From assembly GCF_009389715.1 (NCBI RefSeq), contig NC_052407.1, positions 6,792,475 to 6,856,474 of the forward strand: 64,000 bases of DNA, read 5' to 3'. Every line of letters starts with the position of its first letter. Positions within the stretch are counted from its first letter, which is position 1. Position numbers and translations under genes: made by a program. Of the stretch, positions 1 through 11,052 are shown in pieces. The notes below the pieces were generated by a model, which saw only the letters and a program-made list of their open reading frames with translations, made no database searches and was not told the DNA's origin. The DNA comes from Phoenix dactylifera. Its lineage: Eukaryota > Streptophyta > Magnoliopsida > Arecales > Arecaceae.

Positions 1-959
1 TATAAAATATTATAATTATTAGCATAAATTAATTCTCATAATATAATATAATATTAAATTATCTAACATAACATATTAATGTATTATGATACAATATTAT
101 ATTATATTTATAGTATAATACAATAATAAAAATATACAAAAATTTAATTATTAGCGTAAATTAATTTTTACTCTTCTGATGACCATTTATCTCCCTAACA
201 AATTTTCTTGCTAGATGATAAAATTGGTTAAACAATTACTAATATTTTTATTTATTTATTTATTTATTTATTTTATTTTATTTTCTCTATTTTTTCATTT
301 CCTTTTCTTCTTTTTTTTTCTTTTCTTTTATTTTTCTTTTCTTCTTTTTCTTTTCTTTTCTTTTCCTTCTCTTCTTTCTTTTTCCTCCTTCCCGAAGCTT
401 CTCCCCTCCCTTCTTCCTCCCTTGCCTCACTTCTCCCGCATGGTCATGGAAGGGGCGATCAAGCTCCCGGCGGCGCGACGACGGGAGGATGGGCGACGAA
501 GCCGAAGAGAGAAGCTTTGAGGAAGAGGGAGAGCGGTGAGGGAGAGGTGGTTGGGCGAGGGAGAAGAGGCGAAGGGAGTCAGGGGGGGCGACGGGGGAGA
601 GGGAGCAGCAGAGGAGGATGGAGAAGAGGAAGACGATGTCGGAGGCGGCGGCGGGGGAGAGACAGCGGCAGAGGAGGAGGGCGTTGGCGACAGCAGTAGG
701 GGAGAGGGAACGACAGAGGAGGAGGGAGAAAAGGTGGAGGGCATCGAGGGCGGCGGCGAGGGAGAGGGGGCGGCGGCGAGGGAGACGGAACGGCGGCGGA
801 GGAGGGAGAAGAGGGGGAGGGCGTCATGGGCGGCGGCGGGGGAGATGGAGAGGAGGGGGATGGGCGGAAGAGGAAGAGGAAGAGGAGGGTGATGGGCCAC
901 TTTGGGAAGAAAAAAGGATTTTTAAATGGGGGTACTTTTGGTAAAATAACATCTTTCCG
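1..959. other. AT-rich, T-rich and purine-rich low-complexity DNA
   Basis: No gene is seen. Bases 1-214 are very AT-rich. Bases 240-380 are a pyrimidine tract with TTTA and TTTC runs on the + strand. Bases 500-890 are a purine-rich GGA/GGC block. Long open frames cross this block on both strands, but they encode only Arg/Gly/Glu or Ser/Pro runs and reflect base composition. Confidence 0.6.
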
Positions 960-1212
960 ACAAAGCTGAAAACAGCTTTTGGGAGGAAGCTACAAATTAG
1001 AGCTTCCCCCCAAAAGCTGTTTTCAGCTTCCCGCAAAAGCTGAAACAGCTTTTCCGAAATTTTACCAAACATCTTTTTTTGTTTAAAAGTACTTTTGGAG
1101 GGCCAGAAAGTGCTTTTTGGCCCTCCAAAAGCTTTCCCAAACAGGGCCTTAGTAGGCCAGAAAGTATTTTCTGTGAAAGCTTTACTACTAACAGTTATGC
1201 TAAACAAAGTCT
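960..1212. mobile_element. Palindrome and hAT-like element ends
   Basis: Bases 963-991 and 1000-1029 form a near-perfect inverted repeat (AAGCTGAAAACAGC with its complement) around a short loop. The downstream segment ends with CCCAAACAGGGCCTTA near 1150, which resembles the terminus of plant hAT MITEs. A second, decayed copy of the same ~60 bp end follows to about 1212, ending AAACAAAGTCTTA. No matching left terminus or target duplication was found, so this may be the remnant of two overlapping insertions. The hAT assignment rests on terminal resemblance only. Confidence 0.4.
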
Positions 1213-2640
1213 TAGTCTAATTTGTGGTGCTTGGCGTACTAGCTAGTGTTTCAATTCCATCATTATCTAATTAAAATTGATTGCATGATTGCTATTATTG
1301 GGTTTATTAGATCATCGACCATATTTACTTGTTAATGTGGGTTAACTTAATCAATGAGACTTCCATCCATTGGGACCTCTCACCTAAGAGTATGTTGCTG
1401 GGAGATGTTCTGATTCAGAATTGAAGATGACATTCTTGTATCTCTTTTGCGTGTTGTATATGAATTTCTTCATTGGAGGTGCAGGTGCATGACACATGCT
1501 TAGCTGTTTTTGAATGCAAGTTAATGAGATAAAATTGGAGTTGATGGACCTAACCTCCAACTAGATTATGCATCCAACTTGAACATCAAAAGTAAAGAAG
1601 CAAACTTAAGTTGGACATAGACTGGGTCTCAACCAACTAGTGAAAATGGTCGTCTTCTTCTTTTTTTTTTCGATACATCGGCAGCTCACACACAACGGAT
1701 ATCAATATCTGGTCTTTCAATCATAGAAAGATACCAATATCTGTTACGTGCCTTTGCTAACTCTTCAGAAAGTTCCGTAGTCCATTTGTTAAGGTTCCAT
1801 TTGATTGTCGAGTAAGTTCGATCAAGATTAATTTACTTCCAACCACTTTACTTCAGCATGAACTACTACATTTCATAGTTGCAATCATTTACTCCGCAAT
1901 AGTGAAAAATAATTTTAGCAATTTCTAAAATATTCGCTCTGTTTTCAGAACAAATAAGCTATTTGTTTGATCTTTGGTGGATTAAAGTGGAATAGATAAG
2001 TTTAAAGAATTTAATTTGTAAGTGATTCCCCAACAATTTACAATCTGCAAGAACAAGTTGCAGTCATCTCTCTCCATTAACATAAGTTCCAAGTATGATT
2101 TGATGCTTCCATATTTCACTCACCTTGTCGCTATATATTCTAACGACGGCATGCAATCTGGTCATGAAATCTCAAGCCTCTTAAACCAACAAGCCAAGCC
2201 CTTTTATTATGAATAATCCTCCTCGGATTCCTTTTCCTTTCATGAAACTCGAAGTTCTCGTGCCAAGGCCTGGTTCACCATATCGTGTATTCTATATTGT
2301 AAGGGAAGGGGATATGAAAAGGCCATCCACGGATGTAGTTGTGTGAGGCCGAGAAGCTAAGCTAAGCTAACGTAGGCGTCGATATTTTTTTCTCACGCAG
2401 AGCTATCAGAAGGCTTGGTCCGGTCCTTGTGGTGAGGCCGAGAAAAAGAGTGGTCCTACGGACGGGTGGGTTCCCAATGTTTGACCCACTCGATCCCCAC
2501 GGGCATAGAGGGAGTGTGCACATGGGGATCTCCTGGATTGCAAGCAAGCCACCTTGTAGTTTCCGATGCCGGAAAACAAATCTTGTGTACAGCGTAGGGC
2601 TTTCTGCCTTGGTTATTCCTTTCCCGGCTTGACCAAGTTG
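1213..2640. other. Intergenic, no recognisable gene
   Basis: AT-rich DNA with no supported exon. Short frames around 2022-2216 and 2360-2640 have no recognisable domain. The sequence near 2430-2640 runs directly into the LINE RNase H remnant and may be decayed upstream LINE sequence. Confidence 0.4.
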
Positions 2641-2900
2641 GGCGATTGTTTGGACCACCTGCAAGACTCATCATAGCTGGTGGGAGATCGATCTTTGACA
2701 CTTTAATTTTAGGAGCGGAGTTGAGAGCTATCTGGATCTGCTTCAGTTGCGCTTGGCGCACTTTGAGAACCGGCGCTATTTTGGTTGAGGATGACTATGC
2801 TACGTTGATTGGCTGGATGTGGCGATTGGCTGGAAATGTGTATACACACCTCCTACTTCAGGACATGAAGTTTGGCGAGAGAATACATCTTATTTAGGAT
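2640..2900 (+). pseudogene. LINE RNase H domain remnant
   Basis: The frame at 2646-2897 contains GAELRAIW, then a helix with cysteines, then ILVEDDYATLIGW. This matches the second strand-helix and the D-containing core of the reverse-transcriptase-associated RNase H (RVT_3) at the C terminus of plant LINE ORF2. The better-preserved copy at 14.4-14.8 kb has the same blocks (GAELRAAW, IILEGDSATVVRW). The N-terminal catalytic strand and the C-terminal EANGAVD-like motif are not seen here. It is a decayed fragment with no surrounding intact ORF. Confidence 0.55.
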
Positions 2901-4540
2901 GAGATGTATCTACCGAGAGGTAAACAGGACAGCAGATTGAATAGTCATCTTTGTGGTTGACTACTTCGGTGGGATGCTTTGGACCAATGTGATGCTTACA
3001 TTAGAGTTCACTTGAAAAAGAAAAAGAAAAAAAGAAAAGAAAGAGGAGTTGCACCTCAAGCCTGTGGAACAATCCTTGGTTTGTTTTCTTTCGTTTCGCC
3101 TTTGTGAGGTATCTCAGGTGACCAAACTTTCTTTCAAATAAGGCTAGCCAAGGTTGTACATTTTCACCTTAACGAAAAAAATCTTATTAATTCTCTGAAC
3201 TAGTCATATAAGCAAGTGAAATGAGTCCATGTATGATCATAAAGCATGGGTCTAGAAAAATTTGTGTAAATTTCCTAAATATTTACATGGCAGCTGTTTT
3301 TCAGAACTCGGCCGGTACTATTGTTATCTTATTTTAGAAGCTTAAGCCGATAAGAAATAGATCAACATGTATGCCAGGCGTTACAACAACAGCCACTATG
3401 CCGTGAGATAAATAGTTGTGATTTGATCTAGCTATAATTCTCTTTGATAAAAAATAATATTATATCTTTTTCTTAAAAAATCTTATTCTGTTGACAACAA
3501 AACTATTTTGACAAATGACAACGGCATGATCTGATAAAGCTGTTGTGTTGCTACTAGTATATGTTCTTTCTCATATAAAAATCGCTAATCGTAGTTATTT
3601 ATGTCGCAATATTAATTAAGGAATTGTATGGAGTTACAAGATTCCTGTCACAAATACCCTAGCTTGGGCCAAGGATTCTCCCCAAAGAAAATGCCGGCGT
3701 AATCCTGCTGTTAGATTGGGCATCTAGATTATCCAGGGTCCGATAACCTCACAGGTTGGGCCAAGTTATCATTGGGCTGTCTGAAATTTTTGCCAACAAT
3801 TAGATATGCCTTAAAACCAAGCTCGAATCTGCCACATACACCAGAAGCCATCATGGCATCCGCAGAAACCTTTTTTATGCAACAACAAAGAAAATGGTAA
3901 GTTTTTTAATGTGTATAATAACAACTATGGGATCTTGTAAAACACAAAGAATGATAAACTCATTCTTCTGGTTAAGATTAACTTGAAAAAAAAAAAACAA
4001 ATCGTTCTAACAATCGGAGGAGATGAACTGTTTGGGCTGTCTCTAGGCAGAAACTGAGCGCTGCTTAGCTTAGCTTGAGCGCAAGGTGAGTTAATAGGCC
4101 TATATATAGCATATTTAGGTGGCTTGGCTGATCATGTTGGGCTGGACTAGGATTAGACCTGAGTGGCTTGAGCCTGGTCGGAGTGGGACTGCTATATTAT
4201 GCACCGGGTTGGTGGAAAGGAATTCGAGGGATTGGGTTGTATCTTTCATGCAAAAGAAAGATTTGTCTTTCTTTGCGCAAATCTACCATTGGATCACCTA
4301 CCACACAGCTCTCAAAGCACTCCGAACTCCATTATTCATCGGTCTGCATAGACCTCGAAGCGACCAGTGGAGGATACAATGGGGGGTTTGTGCAGGTGAA
4401 TCCTTCATGCAGAAGATACAACCCTGACCCAAATTCAAGACTCCTCGCCAAAATGTAAAAAAACTGCTATTCATGTCCTATGCTCGGTTCAAGTTCTCTG
4501 TAACTATCCTAATTGTTTCCTACATGCATCGATCGATTGG
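2901..4540. other. Intergenic, no recognisable gene
   Basis: AT-rich sequence. An open frame at 4119-4427 has no motif I can recognise. No clear repeat or RNA gene was seen. Confidence 0.4.
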
Positions 4541-4543
4541 TTT

Positions 4544-4594
4544 GATCACCGCAACCCAATCACCGCAACCCAATCACCGCAACCCAATCACCCT
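4544..4594. repeat. 14-bp tandem repeat
   Basis: The unit AATCACCGCAACCC (or a rotation of it) is repeated about 3.5 times without interruption. It is a local minisatellite. Confidence 0.8.
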
Positions 4595-4829
4595 CCTCCC
4601 TTCATTTTATTGATGAAATTTGGGATGGTGTTTTGCTACAATTCTGCTTAGGACAAAAGAATATCGGTAATAAATATTAGTCAAATAAGATGTTTACTTC
4701 TACCATTGTTGTTCAACTAGCTGCTAACAGTGGAGGAATCTTCTTCTATCCATGTAGAGTATCTACATACATGCAAATGATCCACCATAGCTCTAGGCTT
4801 TCTCTTTGATAACATGGTAGGGGCGACTA

Positions 4830-5900
4830 AAAGGAACAGATAGGATAATTGTGTGGAATAATTACTGGTCCGGTACCTCTAACATTCATGGCTTCTCTTG
4901 TAAGGCCAACCGGAAGACACTTCGTTTCCAAAAGGAAGAAAGAGGGCTAGGAATCAAGAGCATTCAACAGTTTGACAATGCACTTTTGGCGAAATAGGGT
5001 TGGAGGTTTATTGTGAAAGACTTGGATATTTACAGAAAGCAAATTGAATTTGCATATGATAGGAAAGTGAAACTACCAATGTGTTAGAAATCGCTAAAGA
5101 GATGCTTTAACTTTTGAAAAGATGTCACTAAGGCTCTCTCGGAATCAAATTCACTTCAGCATTGGTGATGGCCAAAACACCCCTTTTTGGAAAGTTAGCT
5201 GGCTTTGTGATGCACCATGCAAATTGATCTTCTCTGGCCTCCATGCACGTAGCACAAAAAATATGGCACTATATTTGATTTTTTCAATTGCAGAACTATG
5301 TTGTGGAAATTTAGACCATCGACCAATCAATCAGCGAAGAACTTCCAACAACAAAATCCATTGCTCTCTTTGCTCGCCTTGGTAACATTGAATAGAGATG
5401 AGGATAAGATTGTTTGCAAACCGAACAGTAAAAGAACATTCACCTCTACAGTTAATTAATTCTAGAGCGAAGTATAACTTTGCCCCCTCACTTTGAAGCC
5501 TTTCTGTGCCACTTGAAATAAAATGCTTCTTATGGCTTTGTTAGAAAAAAATGGCGCAATATAAAGTTAGAATTGGAAGGAAGCTTGGAAAGAATATTGG
5601 AGGATGTGTATTGTGTTGCCACTATGTTGAATTTGTAGACCATTTGTTCTTGGAGTGCAGTTTTTTTACTACCATTTAGAAAATGTTGTCATTTGGCTGG
5701 TTTGCTGCAATCTCGTAGAACTTTTGAAAGACTACATTTGGATTAGAGGAAGAGGATTTTTTTCAAGCAGCGTAGGCAGTGGTTCTAATACTGATTAGTG
5801 CCATTTCATGGTCGTGCTGGAAAAAAGAAACATCAGAATTTTCACGAACAAGCATTCTTCTATAAACTCAGTTGCTACAGAAAGTTTATAACTATTCTCA
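4830..5900 (+). pseudogene. Decayed LINE ORF2 C-terminal region
   Basis: Several frames read on the + strand match the segment of plant LINE ORF2 between the reverse transcriptase and the zf-RVT domain. These include GLGIKSIQQFDNALLAK (about 4950), FSIGDGQNTPFWKVSWLCDAP (about 5150-5212) and DHLFLECSFFTTI (about 5640). Frameshifts and stops separate them, so nothing is translatable as a whole. The pieces keep the correct order for one 5'-truncated LINE copy. No poly-A tail or target duplication was identified. Confidence 0.55.
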
Positions 5901-6584
5901 TTTTCGTCCAACCTCTGCAACCTGAAGTTGCTTAACAAGCATGCAAAAATTTGGCACAAAATAAGGAGATTACCTATCTTGTTAAATGGAGCTTGACTTT
6001 GCTAGTACTTGAGCAAATGGATTACTTAATGTGGGACGGCAAGCTGATTCTTTTGTTGAACTGAAGTTGCATCATTTATTTCTTTTGGTTTTCTATGCTA
6101 TTCTATTTCTTTTTGTTTTTGTCGTATTGCCTCGCTCTAATCTAATTTCTATTAGCTGTTAGCAAGGTGATCTGCAGGACTGTCAGCTTTAGGAATACAT
6201 AGCCGCCTGTGCTCTAGTTAGCGGAAGGAACAGGGTCCATGAATCATGGAATAATACTAGAAACGAGATGTGGGAACACTTGATCCTTTATATGATTGTT
6301 TATTTGCCTTTGTTTTTGCTAAATGAATAATTATGAAGTATGATCTTTAGCAAAATAGAAATTTAGCTATTTTGCAAAATATCTTTCTGCAAAAAATTGT
6401 AAAATAGATTTTGTAAAAGAGGAGAGAGATCTGTTGTTCAAAAAAAATCATTTTTCAGGATTTATAACTTATCAGTTTTAACAATATATATATTGTATAA
6501 AATATACAAAAAATTACTGTTGCAAAGCTCATTTAATGCTTTTATGAACATGTTCCAGTAAAATTTTGCAAAATCATATTTATT

Positions 6585-6657
<73 letters not shown>

Positions 6658-7289
6658 TTGTTGGTTTAGGACACCGCCTTGTTTATCAAATAATTTCACA
6701 ATAAAAATCTAATTTTTTAGCACCAAAGTATCTAAAGGTGGTAATTTACTTTATTCCATCAGATATCTGATCCGACATGACCTGTAGCGGATTCAAAATG
6801 GGTATAAGTAATGGTGAAATCTGTTTCAAATTGGTTCCGAATATATACACCTCTTCATAAATCTTGTTTCTAAGATAAAAAAATTGATTTATATATAAAT
6901 TTTTTATATATTTTTATCCAACTCGATCTATTTAACTTATCCCATTTAACTCTATCCTTTCCGCTCCACCCATTCTTACCCTATATAGCCATATCAGGTA
7001 AGTCTCGGATGAGTATGGATGATAGCCAACCTAATTCATATCTGATTTAGTGCTATCCTTAAAAATGGTGGGTAGATTTATTACAAAATCTTATCTAAAC
7101 CATCAAATAGAAACCTGGTTGAATGATTTTTTGAGTTACAATTTTTAGTTACCAGAATAATTTTCTTAAATAGTTATATAGCCAAAGATACATGGAATGA
7201 TTGTCAAAATCAAAGCGACCTTATAAAATTTAAGAGAAACTAAAACTAAAACCGCTGTCAAGTGTGTGGGCTCCAGTTTCCTTTATATT
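5901..7289. other. Intergenic AT-rich DNA with a microsatellite
   Basis: No gene is seen. The only clear structure is the compound CA/TA microsatellite listed separately. Confidence 0.4.
6588..6658. repeat. (CA)n(TA)n microsatellite
   Basis: About 26 CA units are followed directly by about nine TA units, uninterrupted. This class of tract is length-variable. Confidence 0.95.
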
Positions 7290-7640
7290 TAAGAAATAAA
7301 AAGAAAAGGATTCTTTGCATACATATCCTCTTAAATATTAAAATTTATATAAATATCCTTCCAAAATTGATATTTGTATATATATCTTTATCAAATACTT
7401 ATTTTGTATGTATACCCTTCTTTTTTATTTTTATTTTTTATTTTTTGCATATGTACCCGTATCATTTAATGCCATTAAGAAGTTAACGGTTTAAAATTGA
7501 AATGATGAAAATACCATTAATGGGTAAACATGCAAAAAAAAAAAATATAAAGGTATACGTGCAAATAGTAATTTTGAAGGGTATTCATATAATTTCATAT
7601 ATGTAGGAGGGTATACACGCAAAAAAAAAAATTCTTAGAT
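7290..7640. mobile_element. AT-rich fold-back element
   Basis: The left half (about 7300-7450) contains phrases such as GCATACATATCCTCTTAAATATT and TGTATGTATACCCTTC. The right half (about 7520-7640) is their reverse complement (GAAGGGTATTC, GGAGGGTATACACGC, poly-A). The centre holds GTTAACGGTTT. The whole forms a long imperfect hairpin, as in fold-back MITEs. A half copy follows at about 7645-7760 and a further whole copy lies near 8695-9005, so this is a local family. Confidence 0.5.
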
Positions 7641-7644
7641 TTTT

Positions 7645-8694
7645 TGCATAATATCCTTCTAAATATTAGAATTTGCATGAATACCCTCCAAATTAATATT
7701 TACTTGTATGCCCTCATAAAATACTGTTTTTATATGAATACCTTTGATATAGCGATTTAACTAACATGATTAGCCAAAATCATATTTACTTAAATTAAAA
7801 ATTAATTAAAATTATGAAAGTATCTTTTTATTTCCAAAGTAGGTAACACGTTAACAAATGTCACTAAAAATTAATATTTCTAGCTTCTTTGAGAAATTTT
7901 TTGATCTCTCTCAACCCTCTCTTTCACTTTTCTATCTGGAATCAAAACCATTTAATCGACTCCCTTATCGACCATAGACAATCTTTCATTGTATCCTTTT
8001 CTACATAAAGATGGTTGGGTCTTGCTTTTAGCTTTATAAATTATTTTTAAAAAAAATATTGTGAGAGATTTGTAATATTTATTTTTTAGTGTATGAGATT
8101 TGCAATATTTATCTTTTAGAATTAATTTTTTTTTATATATGTAGGCTGGTGGCTGATTTAAATTACTATGACAAGATGGGCCTCATAACTAGATCTTTTT
8201 TTCTTCTAGAAAATTGAAGCTAAAAAAAAAAGTGGCTTAAGGTACACAATGTAAGGAGTAGCCTTCTACCACATGGCCGCAGAGGTTGTTAATAAATCTG
8301 AAGGGTTTAAAATTATTCAATAATTTTGCTTGGAGATGATTGATGTTGTTCTTCCATCCATTAGCATAACAGTAGTAAGTAAGCTTGATCATTGCAATCT
8401 ATCACGTACTTTTAAGAGATTATAATCTATTTCTATATTTTAATACATGTCCTTATATATACATCTATAACAATAAATATTATAAGTTATATTTCGATGA
8501 AATAAGATATAGTGGTTGTTGTAAATAAATAAGAATAAAATAGAATAATCTTATGATTAGTGAAAGAACTTCCATAACTCTTTTTGTTATGCAATTATTG
8601 AATCAATTTTTTTTAAATAATATTTAATAAAAAATATTGCAGAGCAGGCACTAGATAAATCCGAGTATTAAAACATGTTGAAATAAAAAATAAA
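7645..8694. other. Half copy of the fold-back element, then intergenic DNA
   Basis: Bases 7645-7760 repeat the left arm of the neighbouring fold-back element (GCATAATATCCTTCTAAATATT, then ATACCCTCCAAA). The rest, to 8694, is AT-rich with no recognised gene. Confidence 0.4.
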
Positions 8695-9005
8695 ATTAGA
8701 TTTTTTTGCATTTAAATTCTCCTAAATATGTAAAATTATACGAATACTTTTGCAAAGTAGTATATATATATATACACACCCTTATAAATATTTCTTTTTG
8801 CATATTTACCCGCTAAGATTACTTTAGTAATTTTTAATTTAAAATTATTAATTTTTTAACAGCATTAGATGATGTGGATATATATATATATATATATATA
8901 TGTAAGAAAAATAAAATAAAAAGTATATATGTAAAACAAGTATTTTATAAAGATATATATGTAAATATTATTTTTGGAAGAATATTTATATAAATTTTAA
9001 TAGGA
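8695..9005. mobile_element. Second AT-rich fold-back element
   Basis: It has the same design as the element at 7.3-7.6 kb. The left arm reads TTTTTGCATTTAAATTCTCCTAAATATG and the right arm is the complement of the TATATAC...CCCTTATAAATA phrases (ATTTATATAAATTTTAATAGGAG at about 8986). The centre again has TTAACAGCATTAGATG, plus a (TA)n expansion at 8879-8901. The right edge adjoins the inverted-repeat element at 9.0 kb. Confidence 0.45.
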
Positions 9006-9009
9006 GATT

Positions 9010-10590
9010 GATAACCTACTCTCTGTTATGGTAGGTCATCAATCTATCCATTTTTTCTTTAACAAAAAAATATCCTTACTTTTTATAACTCTTAAAGGTA
9101 TTTTATGTCTTTTTACAATCCCACGTTAGCTCACCTCTCAACCCCCCAGTTAATACTCTCTCTCTCTCCCCTCGGTGTGTGTATATATATATATATATGT
9201 TGTGGTTGAAATCTGGCCTAAGGGTGACCACGCCGAGGGAGTTGGAGGAGCCGCCGGCCCGGCTAGATAAGGAACACCACCTCTCGTGCGCCGGCGTACT
9301 CGCACAAAGCCTCACTGGTGGATTCTGGTGAGGGTCCTCTGATGCTTAAGTTAGAGTGGATCTTAGTTAGTCCAAAAAAAGGTCCCAGGTATTACCTGAT
9401 GTGGGCTATTTATAGTTCTCGCAGAGGTGCCCAGGTGGCGAAGGTATGACCCGTCTTCATCATGGGAGGAGATGGCTTTAGCCAGGTGGCGTACAACCAA
9501 GGCTTGCTTTAGGCACACAGTGTAGGCCATTCTTATGAACGACATGGCATTGACAGAGGTAGTAGGGTATGGCTCTTGGTCGACATGTTGTGGAGTGGCC
9601 AGCAAGTACAGTATGGTGCGGTGAGGTTGTAATGTATGACCACATATGCGGGCGTAGGTGCGCGAGTGGGTGCGCGCATGAATGCGGCCATGGGCGAGGT
9701 CGGGCTCGCTTGGAGGCCGTAGCATATTCTTGGCAAAGTCAGCTTGGTGAGCACTGAGGTTAGGCCGATTTTGGGGCCGCAACATATGTTTGGTGAGGTC
9801 GGTTCGGCGGACTCTGAGGTCGGCCCAGCCTTCTCAGCTCTTAGTTGACTCTACAGGGCACCCCTACTCAGATGGGGGCGCCATTACCTGCGATCGATGG
9901 GGCCGTCGTAGATATTTGGCGCCTCGAGCTCGGGTCAGGGCTCGTCATCGAAGATACTTGGTGCCCTGAGGTTGGGTCGGGGGCGTGTCGTCGAAGATAC
10001 TTGGTGCTCCGAGCTTGGATCAGGGCGCGTCGTCGAAGATACCTATGAACGGTCGACGGGGCCTCTTGGGCTCTTAGTCGACACTGTAGGGTGCCCTGAG
10101 CTTAGGCCTGGGACGTCATTGTGGATACCTACGGCCGACGGGGCCTCTTCGGCTCTTGGTCGGCACTGCAGGGCGCCTCGAGCTTAGGCTCGGAACGTCA
10201 TTATGTCATTAGAGAAAGTTGCTACAAGTCGCGGCAGCAACTTGATTTGTGAGAAGGGGCCGAGGTTAGCTCGGCCTTTGGCGAGATCCGACATTTGGCA
10301 TGCTCGGCGCTAAGGTATGCTTGGCCGGAATGGGGTAGTCCCACGCTGGGGTAGGATGATCCATGTTGCCCCCCATCAATATATATATATATACACACAC
10401 ATATATCTATCTATATATATACATATATCTATATATATACATATATGTATATTTGTTTGTTTATATGTATGTGTGTGTAAAAAGACATAAAATATCTTTA
10501 AGAGTTATAAAAAGTAAGAATATTTTTTATCCAATGAAAAAATGGTACTATTATGGTAGGTTACCAATCCTTATTTTAATATTTAGATGG
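9010..10590. mobile_element. Long inverted-repeat element interrupted by a solo LTR
   Basis: Bases about 9045-9115 (TCCTTACTTTTTATAACTC, then TATTTTATGTCTTTTTACA) reappear inverted at about 10475-10540 (GTAAAAAGACATAAAATATC, then GAGTTATAAAAAGTAAGAAT). The arms are about 100 bp with few mismatches. The centre is a (TA)n tract into which the LTR at 9198-10378 has inserted. With the LTR removed, the element would be about 400 bp, a typical MITE size. A TTATGGTAGG motif sits near both outer ends. Target duplications were not resolved. Confidence 0.6.
9198..10378 (-). mobile_element. Solo LTR, Tat-like Ty3/gypsy
   Basis: The 1181 bp segment begins TGTTGTGG, ends CCCATCA, and is flanked on both sides by ATATA. 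That is a 5 bp target duplication, although inside a TA tract it is weak evidence alone. On the minus strand an ACTATAAATAGCCC TATA-like box lies near 9405-9418. A stretch near 9340 (CTCTGATGCTTAAGTTAGAG) matches the Tat LTR at 34850 and 55177 (CTCCGATGCTTAAGTCAGAG). GC-rich repeats such as CGTCGAAGATACTTGGTGC occur three to four times at 9905-10040. No internal coding region is attached, so it most likely arose by LTR-LTR recombination. Confidence 0.7.
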
Positions 10591-11052
10591 ATATGTACGA
10601 GAAAAACTCAAAAAAACAAAAACAGAGGGGTCTCGCGCACGGGTGGCACCTCTGCTCGGGAAATGTTTAGAAAGGGTAGACTTTTCCCAAATCTTTTTAT
10701 ATCGCGTCATCGTTTAACGGTGTTAGGGTGGCAAATAATTACATGCCCTTTTTTAATCTCACGGCATCCATTGGTTCGATGTATTCTTCCGGCGGCTTCT
10801 CAAATGATCATACTTTGGATCCTCAAAACATTCATATGGACGCGGTGTGCTCCATCTCCTCTCCCTCCTTATATTAACCATCCTTGCCCGTCTTTTCTTC
10901 ATCTTATTCATTGTTTCTTGGCCGAGGGGTTGTCATATCTTCTTGTATCGAAGTAGATCAATTTTCTTCTTCTGAATTATTTTTGTCTTTGGTTTCTGCC
11001 CTCAAATCTTCTCTCTTTGGAGACAACCAAAGTACAGGACAAGCATAGAAGC
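10591..11052 (+). promoter_or_regulatory. Upstream region of the BT4-like gene
   Basis: This is the spacer before the BTB-TAZ gene. A weak TATA-like TTATATTAA lies at 10869-10877, about 180 bp before the start codon, followed by a pyrimidine-rich leader. No other promoter element is convincing. An open frame through 10363-10956 consists largely of TA-repeat translation and is not a gene. Confidence 0.3.

Noticed and set aside
427-944. Ser/Pro-rich and Arg/Gly-rich ORFs on both strands near 0.5-0.9 kb
   Set aside because: Low-complexity purine/pyrimidine tract with no domain or gene structure.
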